Shown: positions 1 to 3,898 of the stretch, piece after piece
How positions within the stretch are numbered: position 1 is the first letter of the stretch
Layout of the letters: the number at the start of each line of letters is the position of its first letter
Origin: Anaerolineae bacterium
Lineage (GTDB): Bacteria > Chloroflexota > Anaerolineae > JAADDB01
Length of the DNA: 7,444 nucleotides
Direction: 5' to 3'
Assembly (NCBI GenBank): GCA_015486895.1
Contig: WFQT01000511.1
Coordinates: 1-7,444 of the forward strand
Position numbers and translations under genes: made by a program
Notes under the pieces: generated by a model
What the model was told of the DNA's origin: nothing
Seen by the model: the letters and a program-made list of their open reading frames with translations, nothing else
Database searches by the model: none

Positions 1-105
1 GACAGATACATACGTGGGTCTACGTTGTCAAATAACGCGGCCATTCTTTGTGATGAACGATAGCGGAACTGCTGTTGGCATCTCTAAAATGCATTTTTCT
101 GCTTT
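1..105. other. Flank downstream of repA, no gene supported
   Basis: I see no supported gene in these bases. They contain a perfect 12-bp palindrome, AAAATGCATTTT, at 86-97, and T-runs at 94-98 and 103-107 just before the inverted-repeat element at 106. Read on the minus strand this would be sequence downstream of repA. It contains TAG stops (for example the one formed by AAAATGCATTTTAG) that could have served repA before the 106-503 element arrived, which is inference. Confidence 0.4.
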
Positions 106-141
106 TTGGCGCGCATTCGTCGGGGCCCGCCTGTTCCCCAT

Positions 142-166
142 CTTGCAGGACAGTTTGTCCTGCAAG
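142..166. repeat. Perfect 11-bp hairpin, loop GTT
   Basis: CTTGCAGGACA (142-152) is followed by GTT and then its exact reverse complement TGTCCTGCAAG (156-166). There is no T-tract on either side, so termination is unlikely. It is the first internal hairpin of the 106-503 element. Confidence 0.85.
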
Positions 167-186
167 TGGATTGGAACGGCGAGGCA

Positions 187-356
187 CCCGACTCCCCCGA
201 AATCCCGGCAAGGCCGCTTTGTCGGCCGCGCCGCGTCCTCCCTTCGGGAGGGGCAGACCGTTTCGGTCTGCCAGCCCACGCTCGCGCAGGATGATGGCTT
301 TAGCCACGCACGTGGTGTGCGTCTAAGCGAGCGTGGGGGATTTCGGGGGAGTCGGG
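187..356. repeat. 20-bp inverted repeat enclosing a multi-hairpin domain
   Basis: The 20 bases at 187-206 (CCCGACTCCCCCGAAATCCC) are exactly complementary to 337-356. They close a loop that contains separate perfect hairpins at 212-227, 237-251 and 252-272, and a further 11-bp stem 275-285/327-337. That stem itself encloses 295-306 and 306-322. The two long stems share base 337, so they are nearly coaxial. As RNA or single-stranded DNA this would fold as a branched, multi-way-junction domain of about 170 nt. Confidence 0.8.
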
Positions 357-453
357 GGTGAGCGGCTTTGGCCGATCGCCTAACGCGACTGCGTTCGGTG
401 GCGATATGAGCCTGCATTCCAAGAGATGCAGACCACAAGGCAGGGGTGAGGTA

Positions 454-1467
454 TCATCCCCTGTCCCATCGGCCACCGCGAAGCCCCGACGAATGCGCGC
501 CAATTCTTTCGTCTTCGCTTCTTTTCGTCTTGCTGGCTTGTATCTCTTCCATCGCCCGTTGTCCAGGGCGATAGATCAGGTAGAAATCCTGCTTGTGCGG
601 GATTGGAATGTCGCTTGCCTGGGCTAAGAAACCGCCTCTGATGAGCTCGGCGTGTGCCGGCCCAAGCTGCTGGCGCAAGCGCGATTGGTAATAGTGACGC
701 TTGACTGGGAGCAGGCGGCACATGGTCGAGTAGCGGTAACGGATGATCGGCACGGGGCGATTCGCCACGCGGTAGAACTTGACCCCGAGGAGCTCGTACA
801 GCCGCCGGGCGATCGGGGTGTGGAGTGTCAGGTAGTAGCGGTAGTCGAGCGGCTTGACGTACAGGCTGTTTAGGCTTTCCATGTACCACGTGCCAAGGTA
901 GAGCAGGTTGTGTTCAGCGATGGTTCCGTCCCCCAGGTGCTCGCCAGCGAACACAATCCGCTCGTACAGCGAGAACACCTGGTCGATGTAGCGCGCTTGC
1001 GACTTGGAGTAGAACATGCCCTTTGATTCCACTTGTGTTCCCCTGATCGCGATAAGCGCCTCCTTCACCAGGCGGTACTCCCGCCCGCCCGCGTGGATTC
1101 CCATGCGGCGGCACAGGTCGTGGATAGAGAATGGGATCGGGTTGCAGGTCGGTAGCCCCCTCTCGCTGATCAGTTGTTCCACCGCGCGGTGCACGCGGTG
1201 GGCAAACGGCCCCGGCCGGCCGCTCGCTGGCTGTGGGGTCACGCGCCACACCGCCTCAAACGTGTGGTCACCTTGATGTCTCACAAGGCGCGTCTCGATC
1301 GGATCGAAGTTTCTTCCCTTGGTGAGGAAGAAGAACGGGTAGACCAGGCCGTTCACCTCACAGTGCAGAGGCACTGCGGCCTTGTGCGCAGGGTTGCGTT
1401 GTGGCACAGGAGGAAGCGTGCGCCGTTGATGCCACGCGGAAAGAAAGTGGGAGAGTGGTTGAAACAT
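454..1467 (-). CDS. repA: RepA/RPA-family plasmid replication initiator
   Basis: This is a plasmid replication initiator of the RepA (RPA) winged-helix type, which in this family binds iterons and opens the origin. It encodes 337 aa. Recognition rests on the family-like N-terminal strand NGLVYPFFFLTKGRNFD (39-55), the basic first winged-helix region (about 86-150) and the hallmark LHTPIARRLYELLGVKFYR (215-233), followed by a second DNA-binding region up to about 300. The ATG at 1467 has no strong Shine-Dalgarno site, so the true start may lie slightly downstream. It lies downstream of a TTGACA promoter and three iterons at 1572-1637. The last 16 residues (322-337, Gly/Arg/Ser-rich) are encoded by the terminal inverted repeat and interior of the 106-503 element, so the natural C-terminus has probably been replaced. 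The core looks intact, so function may persist. Confidence 0.85.
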   Translation of the reverse strand: MFQPLSHFLSAWHQRRTLPPVPQRNPAHKAAVPLHCEVNGLVYPFFFLTKGRNFDPIETRLVRHQGDHTFEAVWRVTPQPASGRPGPFAHRVHRAVEQLISERGLPTCNPIPFSIHDLCRRMGIHAGGREYRLVKEALIAIRGTQVESKGMFYSKSQARYIDQVFSLYERIVFAGEHLGDGTIAEHNLLYLGTWYMESLNSLYVKPLDYRYYLTLHTPIARRLYELLGVKFYRVANRPVPIIRYRYSTMCRLLPVKRHYYQSRLRQQLGPAHAELIRGGFLAQASDIPIPHKQDFYLIYRPGQRAMEEIQASKTKRSEDERIGAHSSGLRGGRWDRG

Positions 1468-1484
1468 AGGCTGTTCTTAGATGA

Positions 1485-1507
1485 TAAAGAAGAAAAGTGC
1501 TTCTTTA
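1485..1507 (-). promoter_or_regulatory. Inverted repeat in the repA leader
   Basis: TAAAGAAG (1485-1492) and CTTCTTTA (1500-1507) form a perfect 8-bp inverted repeat with a 7-nt loop. It lies in the predicted 5' leader of repA, between the promoter and the start codon. Initiators of this class often repress their own synthesis by binding an inverted repeat near their promoter, so this could be an operator or a leader hairpin. That role is inferred. Confidence 0.35.
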
Positions 1508-1524
1508 ATATATACTTTAAATTA
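1501..1524. other. AT-rich stretch, possible duplex-unwinding element
   Basis: Twenty-two of 24 bases are A or T in an otherwise GC-rich region. It lies about 50 bp from the nearest iteron. Iteron origins usually pair iterons with an AT-rich unwinding region. The same bases overlap the repA promoter -10, so the AT-richness may simply reflect the promoter. Confidence 0.4.
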
Positions 1525-1547
1525 GCTTCAGCAAATCAGGATGTCAA
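1519..1547 (-). promoter_or_regulatory. Predicted repA promoter
   Basis: On the minus strand there is a perfect -35 TTGACA (complement of 1542-1547), a 17-bp spacer and a -10-like TAATTT (complement of 1519-1524). The predicted start lies about 45 bases before the repA ATG at 1467. The first iteron begins 25 bp upstream of the -35, so initiator binding could influence transcription. Confidence 0.5.
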
Positions 1548-1571
1548 GCGCAGCGTGGCTTTCCTGGCGAT

Positions 1572-1637
1572 TTTCTTCACCGTTATCCCGTGCACACTAC
1601 ACCGATAACCCGTGCGTTTCTTCACCGTTATCCCATA
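1572..1637. repeat. Iteron array, three copies (putative oriV)
   Basis: The 18-mer TTTCTTCACCGTTATCCC is exactly repeated at 1572-1589 and 1617-1634. A third copy lies between them: CTACACCGATAACCCGTG (1597-1614) matches CTTCACCGTTATCCCGTG (1575-1592) at 15 of 18 bases. CACCG starts at 1578, 1600 and 1623, giving spacings of 22 and 23 bp, or two helical turns. Position upstream of repA, direct orientation and helical phasing are all typical of iterons bound by a Rep protein. Three copies is a low number but occurs. The two right-hand copies overlap the 3' end of the 83-aa gene. Confidence 0.7.
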
Positions 1638-1848
1638 TGGAATGCGGCAGGTGTGCATGCACGGTGGATAACTTGGGGACTGTGCGGTTTTTTCCATGGC
1701 GGGAGAGCCAGACGGCAAGCGGCTCAATGCGAAACAGGGATCCCTCTCCCTGGGAAAGCACGAGATAGCGCGGCAGCTCTTCTACCTGTGTGCACCCAAG
1801 CTCACTCAACAAACGGTGAACCTTTTCTTTTGTGATTATGTACGCCAT
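1597..1848 (-). CDS. Small hypothetical protein, 83 aa, of the replication module
   Basis: I do not recognise the family. The start at 1848 (MAYIITKEKVHRLLSELG) was chosen because AAGGAG lies seven bases before it. The longer frame back to 1887 has no such site. The N-terminal half looks like a compact helical fold (about 6-30), followed by short strand-like segments (about 28-48: RYLVLSQGEGSLFRIEPLAVWL). The C-terminal tail (about 60-83, rich in His, Pro and Gly) is encoded by origin DNA: the DnaA-like box and two iterons lie inside this 3' end. It sits between the WGR gene (51-bp gap) and repA (129-bp gap), all on one strand. A role in copy control or maintenance is possible only by position. 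Confidence 0.6.
   Translation of the reverse strand: MAYIITKEKVHRLLSELGCTQVEELPRYLVLSQGEGSLFRIEPLAVWLSRHGKNRTVPKLSTVHAHLPHSIWDNGEETHGLSV
1653..1672. promoter_or_regulatory. DnaA-box-like site next to a 10-bp palindrome
   Basis: GGTGGATAA at 1663-1671 is, on the minus strand, TTATCCACC, one base from the DnaA box TTATCCACA. It directly follows a perfect palindrome GTGCATGCAC (1653-1662). Lying about 16 bp beyond the last iteron, it fits an origin where host DnaA assists the plasmid initiator. The core GGATAAC also resembles the reverse complement of the iteron core, so the initiator might bind here too. Confidence 0.45.
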
Positions 1849-1899
1849 GTTTTTCTCCTTACAAATTCCAGTGGGGGAGAGTAGCAAAACGTGGGATTT

Positions 1900-2142
1900 T
1901 CATCGGGTTAACCGGTAGCCGTGCCGTATGCGCTTGAAGATTGTCTCCCCCACCAGCTTAGCAAGCTCTCCATCCGTGCGCGGCCAGTAGAATTTCTCGC
2001 GCGGGCGGTTGCCGATCCTCCCCCATCCCTTTATGAGGCATGTATTTCCCCATAAGTCCTGCGCCAAATAAATGTAATAGGCGCGAAAACGGTTCCTTCC
2101 TGGGTCGATCGACCTCCATTCTCCCATCTTTATATGGTTCAT
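1900..2142 (-). CDS. Single-domain WGR protein, 80 aa
   Basis: The protein is almost entirely one WGR domain (about residues 9-77). It has strand-rich NRFRAYYIYLAQDLWGNTCL, the name-giving Trp40-Gly41-Arg42 followed by IG, then an acidic/hydrophobic helix (58-71) and the usual ending RHGYRL. WGR domains are known in poly(ADP-ribose) polymerases, where they contact DNA ends, and as short stand-alone bacterial proteins of unclear function. The start at 2142 is supported by AAGGA about seven bases upstream. An internal Met at codon 6 is an alternative. It lies between the recombinase and the 83-aa gene on the same strand, suggesting it belongs to the mobile or replication module. Nucleic-acid binding is inferred from the family, and no catalytic domain is attached. 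Confidence 0.75.
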   Translation of the reverse strand: MNHIKMGEWRSIDPGRNRFRAYYIYLAQDLWGNTCLIKGWGRIGNRPREKFYWPRTDGELAKLVGETIFKRIRHGYRLTR

Positions 2143-2206
2143 AATAAATTCCTTAAAAATGATGTTCTCAGAGGCCTGTAAACGGCGTCCATGAAGCCCG
2201 CCCGTA

Positions 2207-2270
2207 CAAGAAAGCACCCCTGGTCCCTCCTCCCGATTTCTCGGCCTCTCGTACGAAGAGAGAGGAAATA
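2207..2270. other. Possible hairpins between recombinase and WGR genes
   Basis: This stretch carries CCTCTC with GAGAGG around the GTACGAAGA loop, and CCGA/TCGG around TTTC just beside it. Read on the minus strand they fall after the recombinase stop. No T-tract follows, so a terminator is not well supported. I see no gene here. Confidence 0.25.
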
Positions 2271-2283
2271 TCGCAAAACCCGG

Positions 2284-2874
2284 TCACAGATTGACATGGT
2301 TCTCCACGTTTTCGATCTCGTCACCCGTTATCCCGATGTAGCGGCGGGTAATTGCTGGCGAGGAATGGCCTAATTTAGCCTGAATGAGCTCGATCGGGAT
2401 GCCGTGGTAGCGCCGCGCCATGTACCCCCATGTCTTCCTCAAGGTGTGTGCACCATATCTTCCTTGCGTTAATCCGACCGCAGTGCACCAGTCGTTGATC
2501 AGCCGCCATGCCTGCGTGCGGTCAAGCGGCTTTCCGCTCTTGAGGGATGGAAACAAAGGCGCATCAGGATCAGTTACCGGTACTTTGGAGAAGTAGTAGT
2601 GCAGCGCCTGCTGCACCGCATCATTTAGCTTTACCCGCTTGTCCTTGCCTGTCTTCTGCTCCCGCAGATGGAGGAACACGATCGGTTCTCCACGTTCGTC
2701 GAGCACGTCCCCCACCCGTAATCGCAGGAGGTCGCCAATGCGCAGCGCGGTGTTGATCCCCATCACAAACAGGAGGTAGTCGCGGGGGTGGTCCTGGCCC
2801 TTGAGCATCTTCTTTATCGCCGCCACCTTTCTCGGGTCGCGGATCGGCTCGACGGTGTTCACTCTCTCCCCCAT
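2284..2874 (-). CDS. Catalytic-domain-only tyrosine recombinase
   Basis: This is a site-specific recombinase of the tyrosine integrase family, expected to cut and rejoin DNA through a covalent phosphotyrosine. From the ATG at 2874 it has 196 aa. The full active-site set is visible: Arg45 in NTALRIGDLL, Lys74 in REQKTGK, His143 and Arg146 in HTLRKT, His170 in LGHSS, and the nucleophile Tyr179 in RRYIGI. There is no N-terminal core-binding (SAM-like) or arm-binding domain, so it is about half the size of a phage integrase and comparable to FimB/FimE-type enzymes. The frame is open back to 3021, but those extra 49 residues look non-coding and the promoter at 2899-2927 lies inside them, so I prefer 2874. 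The ATG lacks a good Shine-Dalgarno site. Likely roles are integration or excision, or dimer resolution, of the plasmid-like element. Confidence 0.85.
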   Translation of the reverse strand: MGERVNTVEPIRDPRKVAAIKKMLKGQDHPRDYLLFVMGINTALRIGDLLRLRVGDVLDERGEPIVFLHLREQKTGKDKRVKLNDAVQQALHYYFSKVPVTDPDAPLFPSLKSGKPLDRTQAWRLINDWCTAVGLTQGRYGAHTLRKTWGYMARRYHGIPIELIQAKLGHSSPAITRRYIGITGDEIENVENHVNL

Positions 2875-2898
2875 GGATACACAACTTATATTATTAGT

Positions 2899-2927
2899 AT
2901 GGTAATAAACGTTGAGGTACTTGTCAA
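2899..2927 (-). promoter_or_regulatory. Predicted recombinase promoter
   Basis: On the minus strand a perfect -35 TTGACA (complement of 2922-2927), a 17-bp spacer and a TACCAT -10 (complement of 2899-2904) precede the ATG at 2874. The predicted leader is short, about 17 nt, in keeping with the lack of a Shine-Dalgarno site. The 9-mer GTGGATAAC (2928-2936), also found at 1664-1672 in the origin, abuts the -35. A protein bound there could repress or activate the recombinase. Confidence 0.5.
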
Positions 2928-2999
2928 GTGGATAACGAGCCGGTTTTATCGATGAAGGCGGTAGCTCATTTGTGAACGGTCTTTTATTGTCTGAAGATG

Positions 3000-3038
3000 C
3001 TGAAGGAGCAGTGCAACACAATATCCCTTGTGTTGAGG
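3000..3038. repeat. Dyad repeat copy 1 (candidate recombination site or operator)
   Basis: CTGAAGGAG (3000-3008) and the block at 3017-3038 recur at 3421-3454, with a 5-nt length difference between the two sub-blocks. Copy 1 holds a perfect 8-bp inverted repeat, CAACACAA (3014-3021) and TTGTGTTG (3028-3035), around the 6-bp centre TATCCC. Two short inverted arms around a 6-8 bp centre is the layout of tyrosine-recombinase crossover sites, and also of repressor operators. Confidence 0.55.
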
Positions 3039-3110
3039 AAGAAATCTCTTGATTTTATCCCCCCTTCCCTCTATATTGAAGAGGTTCTCGGAAAGGAGGT
3101 GAAACGAAGA

Positions 3111-3281
3111 ATGGGTTACCTTTTGATCTTTATAGGGTTTCTCCTTTGTATCCCTATTATTGGGATCCCAATAGGGTTACCCCTAATCATTAAAGGTAGG
3201 CACATAATTTCTAGGAATATCATTGCAAAAGGGGTAGAACAAGGAATAGAAGAGGCTAAAAGGAAGGAACAACGCCTTTGA
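3111..3281 (+). CDS. Small single-pass membrane protein, 56 aa
   Basis: I do not recognise the family. The start at 3111 is fixed by an excellent ribosome site, AAAGGAGGTGA, ending eight bases upstream. The longer frame from 2997 lacks this support. Residues 3-27 form a hydrophobic segment with a repeated Ile-Gly-Ile-Pro pattern (IPIIGIPIGLPLII), which could be a bent helix or a short hairpin. The remainder (28-56) is a charged, probably helical cytoplasmic tail with many Lys, Arg and Glu. The gene is divergent from the recombinase and lies between the two dyad repeats, so recombination between them would remove or alter it. Small membrane proteins of this type can be toxins, immunity factors or regulators, but nothing in the sequence decides between these. 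Confidence 0.65.
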   Translation: MGYLLIFIGFLLCIPIIGIPIGLPLIIKGRHIISRNIIAKGVEQGIEEAKRKEQRL

Positions 3282-3325
3282 TGCGAAATCGGGTTGGTCA
3301 TTTGCCAAAGGCCCTGGGCGCTAAA

Positions 3326-3528
3326 TCATTTTGAAAGTAATTGCTTGTGCCGTGCAAGGAGTTGGTGACGTAGGCTTGCCTTCTACAATTGCAAAGCGGG
3401 TCAATCACCAGAATGCGGTCCTGAAGGAGGTTCACAATATCTCTTGTGTTGAGGTACAAGCCTCCAGGATTTGTCTTTTTACTGGGAGGGGTATATTCTA
3501 TGAAAAATTTTCCTGTATGCCGCATTGA
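3326..3528 (+). pseudogene. Decayed 5' fragment of a paralogue of the gene at 7344
   Basis: The 34 bases at 3326-3359 align without gaps to 7366-7399: TCATTTTGA is identical, five bases differ in all but one position, and then ATTGCTTGYGCCGTGCAMGG matches at 18 of 20. In protein terms, I-I-L-K-V-IACAVQG here corresponds to L-I-L-M-A-IACAVHG in the signal peptide at 7344. The fragment is preceded by a TAA stop in frame and lacks the initiating ATG and ribosome site, so it is unlikely to be expressed. After about ten codons the similarity fades. The frame then continues to 3528 through the dyad repeat, reading VHNISCVEVQ there. Confidence 0.4.
3421..3454. repeat. Dyad repeat copy 2
   Basis: The 22 bases at 3433-3454 match 3017-3038 at 21 positions, the single change falling in the 6-bp centre (TATCTC here, TATCCC there). 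CTGAAGGAG at 3421-3429 is shared too. Only the inner five base pairs of the dyad (CACAA/TTGTG) are kept here, because the left arm is changed. The orientation is direct relative to copy 1, 416 bp away. Confidence 0.55.
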
Positions 3529-3589
3529 TCATCACATAAATTACGCCCTTTTTAAGGTTGTGTCAGACTTTTAGACTATTTGGTGAGGT

Positions 3590-3720
3590 TGGGCGATGCG
3601 AACACCACTTCCTTCAACGGGAAGATAGGAACGCAAAGACAGGCTCTAATGAGCAAAGCGAAAAAAAGAACGTTGGCATGTGGAAAGGATGTTCGCTTGG
3701 CTGGGAAACTATCGGAGGTT
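3590..3720 (+). ncRNA. Structured leader, possible cyclic-di-GMP-I (GEMM-like) riboswitch
   Basis: ACGCAAAG (3631-3638) followed by CTAA (3646-3649) resembles the conserved GGACGCAAAGCC...CUAA core of the cyclic-di-GMP-I riboswitch. Upstream, GCGAACACC (3599-3607) is in the position of the GGCAAACC element. The two are joined by a hairpin, CTTCC (3608-3612) with GGAAG (3620-3624). Downstream, AAGCGAA (3656-3662) pairs with TTCGCTT (3692-3698), and GGCTGGGAAACTATCGG (3699-3715) is similar to the closing GCCGGGUUACCGA segment. CGATG (3594-3598) can pair with TATCG (3710-3714) to form the closing stem. Against this, the loop of the first hairpin is not a GNRA tetraloop, the GGCAAACC match is imperfect, and no clear expression platform is seen. 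It lies about 180 bp before a large exported protein, a common target of this riboswitch class. Confidence 0.4.
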
Positions 3721-3788
3721 GTTGGTGCGGGATGAGAGATCAATCGCAGTGTACGAAGGATTCTTCACCATGGCTTGCATCATGATCT

Positions 3789-3804
3789 GTCTCGGGAGAC
3801 TTTT
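3789..3804 (+). terminator. Weak terminator-like hairpin
   Basis: GTCT and AGAC pair around CGGG (3789-3800) and are followed by TTTT (3801-3804). The stem is short. If the upstream leader is a riboswitch this could be its expression platform, but the T-run is minimal. Confidence 0.2.
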
Positions 3805-3898
3805 GAAATGACTTCTAGCTTTTTCATGAAACTCCAAGACCTCTGGATTCCCCGCCTTATGGGAGGCCGAGAAAGAAAAGGGTCAGGAGGCGAAGGAA

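Larger units (their letters stand above)
106..503. repeat. 398-bp non-coding element with 21-bp terminal inverted repeats and nested hairpins
   Basis: Positions 106-126 (starting TTGGCGCGCATTC) and 483-503 are perfect 21-bp inverted repeats. Between them almost every segment has a perfect partner: 142-152 with 156-166 (11 bp, loop GTT); 187-206 with 337-356 (20 bp); 212-216 with 223-227; 237-242 with 246-251 (loop TTC); 252-260 with 264-272 (loop TTT); 275-285 with 327-337 (11 bp); 306-311 with 317-322; 369-376 with 468-475; 382-386 with 391-395 inside 375-380 with 400-405; 412-417 with 426-431; 441-446 with 458-463. No hairpin is followed by a T-run, so these are not ordinary intrinsic terminators. 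The open frames across it look like by-products of GC-rich DNA. It could be a MITE-like mobile element, a large structured RNA, or a structured single-strand or transfer site of a plasmid. No clear target-site duplication is visible. Confidence 0.8.
3282..3898. other. 617-bp leader and remnant region without a convincing intact gene
   Basis: The region holds a decayed gene fragment (3326-3528), the second dyad repeat (3421-3454) and a structured leader (about 3590-3720). It also has a short hairpin, GTCT/AGAC around CGGG, followed by four Ts at 3789-3804. A 24-codon frame at about 3499 (MKNFPVCRIDHH...) has GGGAGGGG in front of it but is too short and unsupported to call. The 75-codon frame at 3558-3785 runs through the structured leader and has unlikely composition. 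No clear promoter for the 3899 gene was found. Confidence 0.5.

Noticed and set aside
378..405. Integron attC-like site (GCCTAAC matching RYYYAAC)
   Set aside because: The partner core GTTRRRY is absent: the opposing bases are GTTCGGT, with C at an R position. No integron integrase or cassettes are seen.
142..463. Rho-independent terminators for repA
   Set aside because: The hairpins are strong but none is followed by a T-run on either strand.
106..503. Group II intron or retron
   Set aside because: There is no GUGYG start, no recognisable domain V hairpin and no reverse transcriptase gene in the window.
14..627. Several overlapping open frames on both strands
   Set aside because: They follow from GC-rich inverted-repeat DNA, lack ribosome sites and have no protein-like composition.
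2322..2335. Fourth iteron-like copy (CACCCGTTATCCCG)
   Set aside because: It has an inserted base and lies inside the conserved catalytic end of the recombinase gene, far from the array, so coding constraint or chance is simpler.
2875..3021. N-terminal extension of the recombinase to 3021
   Set aside because: The extra 49 residues have no domain-like character, contain the predicted promoter and have no ribosome site. The conserved fold begins after 2874.
3558..3785. 75-codon plus-strand frame
   Set aside because: It runs through the structured leader, has unusual Cys/Trp-rich composition and no ribosome site.
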